Notes under the pieces: model-generated
What the model was told of the DNA's origin: nothing
Seen by the model: the letters and a program-made list of their open reading frames with translations, nothing else
Database searches by the model: none
Part shown: one piece after another, positions 24,074 through 35,000 of the stretch
Layout of the letters: each line of letters begins with the position of its first letter
Numbering within the stretch: the first letter of the stretch is position 1
Origin: Bog-159 sp049511415
Lineage (GTDB): Bacteria; Acidobacteriota; Terriglobia; Bryobacterales; Bryobacteraceae
Reading direction: 5' to 3'
Assembly: GCA_049511415.1 (NCBI GenBank)
Contig: JBEKYC010000059.1
Coordinates: 1 to 42,193 of the forward strand
Length of the DNA: 42,193 nucleotides
Program-made: the position numbers and the translations under genes

Positions 24074-25483
24074 ATGAATCCACAAGAAGTTTTGGAATAC
24101 GCAAAGAATAATGACGCCCGGCAGTTGGATCTTAGATTCACCGACATTCCGAGCCTTCAGCACCACGTTTCCTACCCCATCAGCGAGCTTGGCGAAAGCA
24201 GCTTCGAAGAAGGCTACGGCATGGACGGTTCCAGCATTCGCGGATGGGCCGCCATTCACGAAAGCGACATGCTGCTGATTCCGGATCCCACGACGGCGTT
24301 CATGGATCCCTTTGCCGAAACACCCACGCTGGTGATGTATGGCGACGTCATCGATCCCATCACCAAGCAACACTACGAACGCGATCCGCGCTGGATCGCC
24401 AAAAAAGCCGAGATGCATCTGAAGAACAGCGGCGTGGGCGATACCGCCTTTTTCGGCGCCGAAGCCGAGTTTTTCATTTTCGATAACATTCGCTTCGATC
24501 AGAATCAGCACTCCGGCTACTATTTCATCGATGCCGATGAAGGCCGTTGGAATTCCGGCCGCGAGAAAGACAATCTGGGGTATCGGCCGCGCTACAAGGA
24601 AGGCTATTTCCCGGTTCCGCCCACCGATCATTACCAGGATCTGCGCAGCGAGATGGTGCAGACCATGATCAAGTGCGGCTTGCGCATCGAGTGCCATCAC
24701 CACGAGGTCGCCACCGGCGGCCAGTGCGAGATCGATCAGCGCTTCGACACGCTGGTGAAATCGGCGGACAACATGATGCTCTACAAATACATCATCCGCA
24801 ACGTGGCGAATCAATATGGCAAGACCGTGACCTTCATGCCGAAGCCCCTGTTCTCGGACAACGGCAGCGGCATGCATACGCACCAAAGCATCTGGAAGGA
24901 AGGCAAGCCGCTGTTTGCGGGAGACTGTTACGCCGGCTTCAGCCAACTGGGTCTGTGGTACATCGGCGGGTTGCTGAAGCACGCGCGCGCGCTTTCGGCC
25001 ATCATCGCGCCTACGACGAACAGCTACAAGCGGCTGGTGCCCGGATACGAAGCTCCGGTCAACCTGGCGTACTCGCGGCGCAATCGCTCGGCCGCCTGCC
25101 GCATTCCGATGTACTCAGCCAGTCCAAAAGCCAAGCGCGTGGAGTTCCGGCCGCCCGATCCGGCCGCCAATCCGTATCTGGCCTTCGCGGCCATGCTGAT
25201 GGCCGGTCTCGATGGCGTGGCCAACAAGATCGATCCCGGCGAACCGCTGGACAAAGACATTTACGATCTCTCGCCGGAAGAGATGCGCAAGGTTCCTTCG
25301 ATGCCGGCATCCCTCGAGGAAGCCTTGAGTTGCCTCGAAGACGATCACGGTTTCATGATGAAGGGCGACGTCTTCACTGAGGAACTGATCGAAACCTATA
25401 TCGATTACAAGCGCAAGAACGAAGCCGACGCCATCCGGTTGCGGCCGCATCCGTACGAGTTCGCGCTCTACTACGACGTCTAA
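24074..25483 (+). CDS. glnA: Glutamine synthetase type I
   Basis: The enzyme makes glutamine from glutamate, ammonia and ATP. It has 469 residues, as E. coli GlnA. Seen: DGSSIRGWAAIHESDM, the ATP/Glu-binding FFGAEAEFFIFD and DNGSGMHTHQS, and NRSAACRIP. Tyr397 lies in DIYDLSPEE at the same number as the adenylylated Tyr of E. coli (KNLYDLPPEE), so regulation by GlnE adenylylation is plausible. A strong GGAGG is centred about 8 bases before the ATG. No glnB, glnE or ntrBC gene is in the window apart from the partial kinase at the far left. Confidence 0.98.
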   Translation: MNPQEVLEYAKNNDARQLDLRFTDIPSLQHHVSYPISELGESSFEEGYGMDGSSIRGWAAIHESDMLLIPDPTTAFMDPFAETPTLVMYGDVIDPITKQHYERDPRWIAKKAEMHLKNSGVGDTAFFGAEAEFFIFDNIRFDQNQHSGYYFIDADEGRWNSGREKDNLGYRPRYKEGYFPVPPTDHYQDLRSEMVQTMIKCGLRIECHHHEVATGGQCEIDQRFDTLVKSADNMMLYKYIIRNVANQYGKTVTFMPKPLFSDNGSGMHTHQSIWKEGKPLFAGDCYAGFSQLGLWYIGGLLKHARALSAIIAPTTNSYKRLVPGYEAPVNLAYSRRNRSAACRIPMYSASPKAKRVEFRPPDPAANPYLAFAAMLMAGLDGVANKIDPGEPLDKDIYDLSPEEMRKVPSMPASLEEALSCLEDDHGFMMKGDVFTEELIETYIDYKRKNEADAIRLRPHPYEFALYYDV

Positions 25484-25498
25484 GAGGCGCCGCCGCAT

Positions 25499-26044
25499 AT
25501 GCAAGCTGGGTTGCAGGCTATGGATTTCACATCGCCTGCCACCCGGCCGCTCGAAGGCATCGTCATTCAGATCAACATCTCCGCGGGTGGAATTCCCAAG
25601 CGCGCGATCGCGGCGGGCATGATTACCTCCCGAGGGCTGGAAGGCGACGCTTGGGCCCATCCACAGATACACGGTGGTGACCTACAGGCAATCTTGCTGA
25701 TCACCGCGGAAGCGGTGGATGAGTTGCGGTCGCGCGGGTACCCCGTTTTCTACGGCGCGTTGGGCGAGAACCTCACCACGCGCGGGCTGGACCGGCGGCA
25801 GGTCCGTATCGGACAGCAATTTCGGATCGGCGGAGCCACAGTGGAAATCACCAAGGCGCGCGGCCCTTGCGCGGCATTGGACGTGTACGGCCCGGCCATC
25901 AAACAGGAGATTTACGATCCGCTCGTGAAGGCCGGCGATCCCGGTTCGCCGCGCTGGGGCATGAGCGGCTTCTACGCGCGCGTCATCGAACCCGGTCCCG
26001 TCCATCCAAACAGCGCCATCACGCTCACTGCCGCCGCGGTTTGA
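25499..26044 (+). CDS. MOSC domain-containing protein
   Basis: This 181-residue protein has the MOSC fold, found in sulfur carriers and molybdenum-cofactor-related enzymes. Visible: INISAGGIPKRAI, the GDAWAHPQIHGGDLQAI segment (typical of the YiiM/MOSC branch), GENLTTRGLD, and the conserved Cys in ARGPCAALD. It lies 15 bases after glnA and may share its transcript. It lacks other molybdenum genes nearby. The substrate is not known; YiiM-type detoxification of N-hydroxylated compounds is a possibility. The N-terminal ATG gives a short extra leader; a second ATG at 25520 is possible. Confidence 0.9.
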   Translation: MQAGLQAMDFTSPATRPLEGIVIQINISAGGIPKRAIAAGMITSRGLEGDAWAHPQIHGGDLQAILLITAEAVDELRSRGYPVFYGALGENLTTRGLDRRQVRIGQQFRIGGATVEITKARGPCAALDVYGPAIKQEIYDPLVKAGDPGSPRWGMSGFYARVIEPGPVHPNSAITLTAAAV

Positions 26045-26070
26045 GCCGTCCGATCTGAGGTTAGAATAAT
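26041..26070 (+). promoter_or_regulatory. Weak promoter candidate for gnd
   Basis: TTGAGC at 26041-26046 with AATAAT at 26065-26070 (18-base spacer) or TAGAAT at 26062-26067 (15-base spacer). It starts at the MOSC stop codon and lies 21 bases before ATG 26091. Confidence 0.35.
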
Positions 26071-26090
26071 CTTTCGTCCTGGGAGCTACC

Positions 26091-27548
<1,458 letters not shown>

Positions 27549-27554
27549 AAGAAT

Positions 27555-28637
27555 ATGGCGGACGTTCTTCAAATTCCGGCCGGCGGCGCGCTCGATTTTC
27601 TTTCGGTGGGAGCGCTGATCCATCGCTTCGATCCCGGCATCATTCCATTTCGCAAGGCCACCGCATGCCATATCCACGTGAGCGGCGGCGAATTCAATTG
27701 CGCGGCGAACCTGGCGGATTGCTTCGGCATGAAGACGGGAATCGCGACGGCCATGGTGGATTACCCGGTCGGCGACCTGATTGCGGAACGCGTGCGCGCC
27801 ATGGGCGTTCAGCCGTTTTACAAAAACTTCAAGCACGATGGCGCAACCGGCCCCAACATGGCGGCGGTTTATAGCGATCGCGGCTATGGCGTGCGCGCGC
27901 CGGTGGTCTTTTACAACCGGGCCAATGAAGCGGCGGCGCTGCTGAAGCCGGGCGATTTCGATTGGAAGACAATCTTCGCCGGAGGCGTGCGCTGGTTCCA
28001 TAGCGGCGGTATCTTTGCGGCGCTCTCGCCGACGACCGCGGAAGTTATCATCGAGGGCATGCATGCGGCGAAGGCTGCGGGCGCGGTGGTTTCGTTCGAT
28101 TTGAATTACCGTGCGAAGCTGTGGAGCATCTCGGGCGGCCACGAGCGCGCCGCAGCGGTGATCCGCCGCATCGTGGAGAATGTGGATGTCCTTGTCGGCA
28201 ATGAAGAGGATTTGCAGATGGGTCTGGGAATTCCCGGCCCGGAAGTGGCCGCGAAATCGAAGCTCGATCCCAGCGCGTTTCTGGGCATGATCGGGCAGGT
28301 GGTCGCGCAGCATCCGCAGATCCAGATTGTGGCGACCACGCTGCGCGAAGTGCACTCGACGAACCGGCACAGTTGGAGCGCGGTAGCCTGGGTCGGCGGG
28401 GAGACGCATGTCGCGCCGACGGCGGAGTTGGATGTGCTCGACCGCGTGGGCGGCGGCGACGGTTTCGCTTCGGGGTTGTTCTACGGGCTGATGGCCGGCG
28501 AGACGCCGGAACAGGCGGTCAAGCTGGGCTGGGCGCACGGCGCGCTGCTCACGACGTTTCCTGGCGATACGACTATGGCGACGCTGGAGCAGGTGCGGGC
28601 GGTGGCGAAGGGCGGATCGGCGCGGATACAGCGGTAA
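27555..28637 (+). CDS. PfkB-family sugar kinase (2-keto-3-deoxygluconate kinase-like)
   Basis: This 360-residue ribokinase-fold protein is slightly longer than the usual 310-340. It has LDFLSVGALIHRFDPG, the sugar-binding HVSGGEFNCAANLADCFG, a glycine-rich FHSGGIFAALS and the catalytic DRVGGGDGFASGLFYGL, where Asp of GGGDG corresponds to the base. NAANLA-like spacing and the overall order fit 2-keto-3-deoxygluconate kinases, but fructokinase-like activity cannot be excluded. Coupling to gnd (6 bases upstream) fits Entner-Doudoroff or sugar-acid metabolism. The 3' end converges on the amidohydrolase gene with only 11 bases between stops. Confidence 0.88.
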   Translation: MADVLQIPAGGALDFLSVGALIHRFDPGIIPFRKATACHIHVSGGEFNCAANLADCFGMKTGIATAMVDYPVGDLIAERVRAMGVQPFYKNFKHDGATGPNMAAVYSDRGYGVRAPVVFYNRANEAAALLKPGDFDWKTIFAGGVRWFHSGGIFAALSPTTAEVIIEGMHAAKAAGAVVSFDLNYRAKLWSISGGHERAAAVIRRIVENVDVLVGNEEDLQMGLGIPGPEVAAKSKLDPSAFLGMIGQVVAQHPQIQIVATTLREVHSTNRHSWSAVAWVGGETHVAPTAELDVLDRVGGGDGFASGLFYGLMAGETPEQAVKLGWAHGALLTTFPGDTTMATLEQVRAVAKGGSARIQR

Positions 28638-28648
28638 CCGGAGCCGGA

Positions 28649-29818
28649 TCACACCTCGCGCCAACCCAACAGCCGCGCCGCGTTGTTGTGATATACCTTC
28701 TTCAAAATCGCATCCGGCAGGCCAATGCCGTGGACCTTCCAGCGCCCCTGCGGCGGCTTGGCTGACGGCGCGTAGTCGAAGTACTCGTCCAGCGTTTCGA
28801 GCCAGCGGAAATAGATCTGATACATGCCTGGCTCCAGGTCCTGCTGTGGCGTGCCCGCCTGGCTGGGGGTGGCGTCAGTGCCGAACATGATGCGGTCCTG
28901 GTATTTCTCGAAGAAGGCGCGGGCGCGGCGCGGTTGCCGGCCGAGTTCGCCCAAGCGCGCGGCGGTCTCGACGTGCAGGTTGGGGAGATCGTCGAGCCAT
29001 CGGGAGACCTCATCGAGATTTTCGGGATGATTGGCGATGTGCAGTCCCACGAACGTGGTCTTCGGGTGCCGCGCAATGACGCGGTTCCGCGCGGACAGCA
29101 GTTCCGCCTTGGATGGATAGTCCTTCCCATAGAATGACCAATCCGGATGATGCCCCAGTTCCTCCCATCGTTCGTTGAACCGATCCACAGGCGTGAAGAA
29201 GGCGTCCGGATCCGAGGTATGAATGAACACGGGCAAATTCAACTGGCCGGCCGCGTCCCACATGGGATCGAAGCGCGGATCATCAACCTTCACCAGTGGT
29301 CCCGAATCGACGTTTTCGCGCAGGTACAGTCCCAGCGTCTTCAGCACCTTCACTCCGATAGCGCCGGCCTGCTTGCCGCGGGCGATCTCGTCGGCTTGCC
29401 ACTTTGGGAAGCCGGGATCGCGGACGCGATTGTAGGCGGGTTCGACGCAATTGAAGAAACGGCCTGGATGGTGTGAGTCCAGATTCTGGATGTTCTGCTT
29501 TAGAAGATCGCCGTAGCCGCCAGTCAAATTGATCATGGTGCGGATGTTGAGTGAGTCCATCCAGGCTACGATGGGATCGATCTGGCGAAAGATCGACGCC
29601 ACATGCGTATGGACGTCGATCACGGGATGGCTGGCGCGCGAAGTGGGATGCTGAGCAACCCTCAGCATGCTGCGGGGCTCGAAATCTTCGAGAGGCATGC
29701 CAGTCGGGGGCTTTGGCGCCGCGGGATTTTGCTGCGGCGAAGCAGGTGCGCCCGCCAGTGCAGCGAGGCCGGCTGAGCCGCTAATGAATGCGCGCCGCGA
29801 TTTCTTGCCGATCTGCAT
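28649..29818 (-). CDS. Exported amidohydrolase (amidohydrolase 2 family)
   Basis: The protein has 389 residues from ATG 29818. The start is placed there because MQIGKKSRRAFISGSAGLAAL is a twin-arginine signal, whereas a 29878 start would bury it. The mature part is a TIM-barrel metal hydrolase: VIDVHTHVASIF (HxH metal motif), HTSDPDAFFTP, VGLHIANHPEN and FGTDATPSQAG (terminal Asp). The branch acts on carboxylic acids, lactones and similar compounds; the substrate cannot be named. Export by Tat suggests a folded metalloenzyme in the periplasm. It is downstream of the phosphofructokinase and epimerase genes but 34 bases away. Confidence 0.88.
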   Translation of the reverse strand: MQIGKKSRRAFISGSAGLAALAGAPASPQQNPAAPKPPTGMPLEDFEPRSMLRVAQHPTSRASHPVIDVHTHVASIFRQIDPIVAWMDSLNIRTMINLTGGYGDLLKQNIQNLDSHHPGRFFNCVEPAYNRVRDPGFPKWQADEIARGKQAGAIGVKVLKTLGLYLRENVDSGPLVKVDDPRFDPMWDAAGQLNLPVFIHTSDPDAFFTPVDRFNERWEELGHHPDWSFYGKDYPSKAELLSARNRVIARHPKTTFVGLHIANHPENLDEVSRWLDDLPNLHVETAARLGELGRQPRRARAFFEKYQDRIMFGTDATPSQAGTPQQDLEPGMYQIYFRWLETLDEYFDYAPSAKPPQGRWKVHGIGLPDAILKKVYHNNAARLLGWREV

Positions 29819-29852
29819 GATGGCCGATATATAGCATGCGGCCGCGGCGCGA

Positions 29853-30992
29853 TCAAAGCCGGGGCCAGCCGGGAACATCTCCTACCAACGGCGCGGCGTA
29901 ATCCCGAAACGGCGGCAGCACATCATTGCCATCAGGATGAATCCAGTCCGCGGGCAATAAGCGCTCCACGCGCGCGACGGTATCGAGCGGCGTGAGAAAC
30001 GTGCTGGAATCGCGGCGCAGCGCGACCATTACGTCCGATCGCCCATCCACCGCCGCAGCCGCCGCGGCCTGGCCGCAGACGAAAGATTCGCGCCGATCGA
30101 GCGCGACCGCAAACTCACCGCAACAGCGGCCCAGCAATCCGGGCTTCTCGGCGCGCGCGCGTATGCCCAGCTTCGCCGTGAGCAAACGCGCCAGCGTGTG
30201 TCCCAAATTGGATGCCAGGCGCTGGACCTGGACCTCGGCGCGATCCACGTCCGCGCCGAAGGGCCGCCCGTTTTCGTCGAGTTGGCCTTCACAGACGGCG
30301 ATGACGACGCGGCCGAGGCGGCGATAGACGTGCTCGACGTCGGCGGCGATACGGTCCAGGTTCAAGCGCCGCTCAGGGAAGTAAATCAGGTGCGGCGCGT
30401 CGTCGGGGTGGTAACGTGCCAACGAAGTGGCGGCTACTATCCAGCCGGCGTTGCGGCCGAGGGTTTCAAGCACGCAGACGGGCGATGGCAGCGAGCGATT
30501 GTCTTCGCCCACATCGCGTGCGGCACAGGCGAAGAAGCGGGCGGTGGAGGCGTAGCCGGGGGTATGGTCGGTCACGCACAGATCGTTATCGATGGTTTTG
30601 GGAATGCCGATGACTTGCAGATCGCAGCCGGCCGCGCGCGCGTGTTGCGCGATGCGCATCGCGGTTTCCATGGAGCCGTTGCCGCCGGTATAAAAGAAGA
30701 CGCGCGTGTCGGCGCCCCGGAAGACGTCGAGCAGTTTTTCATAATCGCTCTCGGCCAACGGCAGCCGGCTGGATCCAAGCGCGGAACCGGGCGAATTCGC
30801 GATCTGACCGACCAAGCCCGCATCCACCGCCGTCAGATCCAGCAGATCGCCGCGCAATAATCCGGCGAGTCCGTAACGCGCCCCAAAGAGATGCAGTCCG
30901 CGCCGGCCGCATTCCTGGATGAGGCCCGCCAGACTCGCGTTGATGACGGCCGTGGGGCCGCCGCCGTGCGCCACGATTGCGTTTGCAGGCAT
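29853..30992 (-). CDS. Phosphofructokinase of the PPi/ATP mixed type
   Basis: The 379-residue protein has the PFK fold for phosphorylating fructose-6-phosphate in glycolysis. It starts with the IVAHGGGPTAVINASLAG loop. The donor-site motif is GGNGSMET at 103-110, with Gly106 as in ATP-dependent enzymes but Asn105 where E. coli has Asp103. The second motif is PKTIDND at 131-137, whose Lys is typical of PPi-dependent and mixed-clade enzymes (ATP enzymes usually have PGTIDND). Later TLGRNAGWIVAATSLA and PHLIYFPE are as in the Pfp-like lineage. The donor therefore cannot be predicted. It lies 1 base downstream of the epimerase-like gene, so they are coupled. Confidence 0.92.
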   Translation of the reverse strand: MPANAIVAHGGGPTAVINASLAGLIQECGRRGLHLFGARYGLAGLLRGDLLDLTAVDAGLVGQIANSPGSALGSSRLPLAESDYEKLLDVFRGADTRVFFYTGGNGSMETAMRIAQHARAAGCDLQVIGIPKTIDNDLCVTDHTPGYASTARFFACAARDVGEDNRSLPSPVCVLETLGRNAGWIVAATSLARYHPDDAPHLIYFPERRLNLDRIAADVEHVYRRLGRVVIAVCEGQLDENGRPFGADVDRAEVQVQRLASNLGHTLARLLTAKLGIRARAEKPGLLGRCCGEFAVALDRRESFVCGQAAAAAAVDGRSDVMVALRRDSSTFLTPLDTVARVERLLPADWIHPDGNDVLPPFRDYAAPLVGDVPGWPRL

Positions 30993-30993
30993 G

Positions 30994-32016
30994 TCAGAAT
31001 CTCCCGTCGCGGGTTTCGAAATGGGTGGGCTTGTCCCAAGCGGGGCCGCCGACGCGGATCCATTCCGCAGTCCATTCGATCGCGGTTTGCTCGCTCACTT
31101 CAGGGACGCCGAACAGGCGCTGGCAGCGGGCAGTGTTGCTCAGCAGGGCCGTGTCGGCCTCGTGGCCTTCAAACACCGGCGGGCGCGCGAACAATTCTCC
31201 AAATCGTGTAGCCACCGCGCGCACCGATAGCGTCTCCGGACCGGTCACATTGAGTACCTCGGGCGGCGAGGCGCACAATGCGAAACTACGCAGGCAAATC
31301 GAGTTGGCATCACCCTGCCAGATCACGTTCACATGCCCCATGCTCAGGTTCACGGGCCGGCCCTCGAACACCCGTAGGCCGATGTCGCGCAGCACGCCAT
31401 AGCGCATCTCCACCGCGTAGTTCAGCCGCAGGAGACACACGCGCGTGCCGTATCGCGCCGAGAAGAATTCGAACATGCGCTCGCGCGCCAGCACCGACTC
31501 GGCATATTCGCCGATGGGATCGGGCGGCATCTCCTCGGTCGCGCCGCCGCTGGCTACCGGAACCAGCGGGTATACGTTCCCGCTGGAGAAGGCCACTATC
31601 CGCGAATTGCGATATCGTTCGGCGACCCGCGCGGGTAGATACGCGTTGCTCGCCCAAGTGAGATGCGCCGCGCCCATCGAGCCGAACTTGCGTCCCGCCA
31701 TGAAGATCACATTGGGCGCGTCGGGAAGCCCGGCGAGTTGTTCGAAATCCAGCAGATCGGCACGCATGGTTTCGACGCCGGTGGCCCGCAGCGCAATCTC
31801 GGCGCTTTCGTCCGAGAAGCGTGACACGGCCACGATGCGAATGGAAATGCCGGCTTCGTCCGCCGCCCGGCGCGCGCGACGCGCCAGGCTGGGGCCCATC
31901 TTGCCGCCGGCTCCCAGGATCAGCAAGCCCCCATGCAGGGCGCGCATGGCCGTGCGGTCGGCATCGTTCGGCGCTGCCAGGATATCGTCGAGTTCCGCCT
32001 CGGAACGAATGTCCAC
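30994..32016 (-). CDS. NAD-dependent epimerase/dehydratase-like (extended SDR) protein
   Basis: The 340-residue protein has a Rossmann fold with the cofactor motif LILGAGGKMGPSLARRA near residue 31. A strand with AFSSGNVYP gives the catalytic Ser, and the Tyr lies in GEYAESVLARERM. However, the SDR Lys of YxxxK is Val here (YAESV), so standard redox catalysis is doubtful. The C-terminal half has LNVTGPETLSVRAVATRFG, as in sugar epimerases. The substrate is unknown. It is coupled to the phosphofructokinase gene (1-base gap) and its start is 5 bases from the stop of the repeat protein gene. Confidence 0.88.
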   Translation of the reverse strand: MDIRSEAELDDILAAPNDADRTAMRALHGGLLILGAGGKMGPSLARRARRAADEAGISIRIVAVSRFSDESAEIALRATGVETMRADLLDFEQLAGLPDAPNVIFMAGRKFGSMGAAHLTWASNAYLPARVAERYRNSRIVAFSSGNVYPLVPVASGGATEEMPPDPIGEYAESVLARERMFEFFSARYGTRVCLLRLNYAVEMRYGVLRDIGLRVFEGRPVNLSMGHVNVIWQGDANSICLRSFALCASPPEVLNVTGPETLSVRAVATRFGELFARPPVFEGHEADTALLSNTARCQRLFGVPEVSEQTAIEWTAEWIRVGGPAWDKPTHFETRDGRF

Positions 32017-32021
32017 GGTGC

Positions 32022-35000
32022 TCAGAAATTAGCGCTGGTTGCGGTCGAGACACCTGCACTATTGGTCAGCGTCACCGATACCGAAGCCAGGCCGCTGGCT
32101 GAGCCGTTGGTCAATGTGAAAGGCAGAGTCAGGATAAACTGGCTGCCGTATTGATCCGAACTGCTGCTTTGGAACCAGTTGCTGGCGGCGGATGTCAGCG
32201 GTACCGTCACGCTGGAGTTCTCCAGCGTTTGTCCGGAAGCGGGCGTGAATTGCAGGGTGGCCTGCGAAGCATCGCGCGTGTTGGAATACGCGGTGACCGA
32301 AACGGTAAAGCTGGAGGAACTGGTCGAAACGCTGACGGCGCTGATCACCGGCATTGCCGGCGCTATCTGAATGGTCTGTGTGACCACCGCCGGTACTGCC
32401 GCCCCGCTACCCGCCTGCAAGCTGACCGTAAGCGTGATGGTCCCGGCCACGGTCCCTGTTTGCAGCGCGAAAGAAACCGGCGCCGTGGTGTTGGCCGGCA
32501 TCGTGAAACTGGCAGTGGTCCCACCCGACGAGAACTGGATAGCCGGATCAGGCGCCGGCCACGTCAGCGTCGCATCCGGTGTAAACGACAGTGTGACCTG
32601 CGCCGTCACCGCTTCCTGATAATTCGCACCCAGCGCCAGCGTGCCGCTCAATTGCTGCGCGGAAGTGGCTGTATCCGAGATGCCCGAAAAAGTCGCCGCC
32701 AGCACGGTAAGCATAAACGCCTGTGAAGCCGTCGCCTTGGTGCTGTCGGTTACCTGCAGGGTAAAACTGAAATCGCCTGCGGCGTTGGGCGTGCCGCTGA
32801 TCGTGCCGCTCGATGCATCCAGCGTCAATCCACCCGGAAGTGCTCCGGCGGTGACGGCCCAAGTGTAGGGCGCGGTTCCCGTCGCGGCCACAGTCTGCGA
32901 GTATGCAGTGCCCAGTGCCGCGCTGGGCAGAGTTGCGGCGGTGGTAATCGCCAATCCACCGATCACGATGGTGAGTTGCTGAGTGGCGGTCGCGGACGTG
33001 AAGTCGGTCACCTGGATGGTAAATGTGAACGACCCGGCCGCCGTCGGCGTGCCGCTCAACGTGCTGCCGGAAAGCGCGATGCCGGGCGGCAGCGTGCCGG
33101 CGGTTTTCGCATAGGTGTACGGCGGTGTTCCGCCAGTGGCCACCAGCGTCTGATCGTAAGCCGTTCCGATCGTGCCATTCGGAAGCGATGTGGTACTGAA
33201 CGACAATCCCGAGACCACCAGCGTGAATTGCTGGCTGGCGGTCGCCGCGGCGCTGTCCGTTACAGTCGCGGTGAAGGTGAAGGTGCCGCTGGCCGTGGCT
33301 GTGCCGCTGACCACGCCGGCTGCGCTTAAGGTGATCCCGGCAGGTAGTGCCCCGCCGGTGAGCGCCCATGTGTAAGGCGGCGCGCCCCCGGCGGCGCTCA
33401 GGGTCTGTGAATAACTGGCATTCAACGGGGCGCCCGGCAGCGTCGCTGCGGTCGTAATCGAAAGACCGCTAACCACGGTAATGCTTAGTTTCTTGGTGGC
33501 GATGGCCGAAGCGCTGTCGCTGACCTGGACCGTGAAAGTGAAAGTTCCCGCCGCACTGAGAGAGCCGGTGATGGCGCCACTGGAGGAGAGGCTCAGACCA
33601 CCCGGCAATGCGCCGTTTACAATGGACCAGGTATACGGCGGCGTGCCGCCGGTAGCGGCCAGCGTCTGCGAATACGCCGCGCCCGGAGAGCCGCCCGGCA
33701 GACTGGTGGTCGTGATGCTCAGCGAGGGCGCCACCGTGATCGAAAATGGAGCAGAGGCCTGACGGCCCAAACTGTCCGTCACCTGCACGCTGAATGTGGA
33801 AGTTCCAGCCACGGTGGGATTGCCTGTGACGCTTCCGCCGTCGGTGAGTGACAGCCCCGGCGGCAACGATCCGGCTGTGAGCGCCCAGGTATAGGGCGCG
33901 GTTCCTCCGGTGGCCCCCAGGGTCTGGGAATAAGGAACGCCCACAGTCGCCACAGGCAATGCGGGAGTTGTAATCGTCAGGCCCGCCGCGATCACGATGG
34001 TGAACTGGCGGTTCGTGGCTCCTCCGAGCGCGTCACTCACGTTCCCCGTAAATGTGAAAGTGCCGGTTTTGGTGGGCGTGCCGGTGATGGCGCCGCCGCT
34101 TGAGAACGTCAAGCCCGGCGGTAAGGCTCCGGATGTGACCGACCATGTATAGGGCGCTTCGCCGGCCGAAGCCGTAAGGCTCTGTGAATAAGCCGCCGCA
34201 AGGGCGCCTCCGGGGAGCGCGGATGGGGTTGAGATCTGCACGGCCTGCAAAATGTTAAGGCTGAAGGTGGCGCTGGCAGTCACTTTGTTGCTATCGGTGA
34301 CTTGCACGGTGAAACCGAAAGCGCCATTCGCCGTGGGAGTTCCACTGACCGCGCCAGCCGCCGTGAGCGTTAATCCCGACGGCAAGGTTCCCCCGGTAAT
34401 GGACCACGTATAGGGAGGCGTCCCGCCCGTCACGGCCAGAGTCTGCGCATAGGCAACGCCGGCTTCCCCAGTGGGCAGCGGCGAAGTGGTGGAGATCGTC
34501 AACGTGGAGATGATAGTCAGCGACAGCGACTTGGTAGCGGTGACTCCGGTAGCGTCGGTCAACTGCACTGCGAAGGTGTCGGTGCCGGGCACAGTCGGAG
34601 TTCCGTTGATGACTCCCGCCGTGGTGAGCGATAATCCGGTGGGCAAGGCGCCGGTCGAAACGGTCCATTTGTAGGGAGTGGTGCCTCCGGTCGCCGCCAA
34701 AGTTTGCGAATAAGCAACGCCCGTCGAGCCGTTGGGCAGCGGCGAAGCCGTGGTGATTACCGGCGCCACGACGATGGTGAGCGTCAGCGGTTGGTTTGCC
34801 GTAGTGCCGGTGCTGTCCGTAACGGTAGCCGTGAAGCTGGCCGATCCGGCAGCCGCGGCGGTGCCGGTGATGGCTCCCGAGGTGGCGTTCAGGGTGAAGG
34901 CCGAGGGCAGCGCGCCAGCGGTAATCGACCATGTATACGGCGCGACGCCGCCTGCGGCCGCGAGCGACTGCGTATAGGCTATACCCACGGTTGCATTCGG

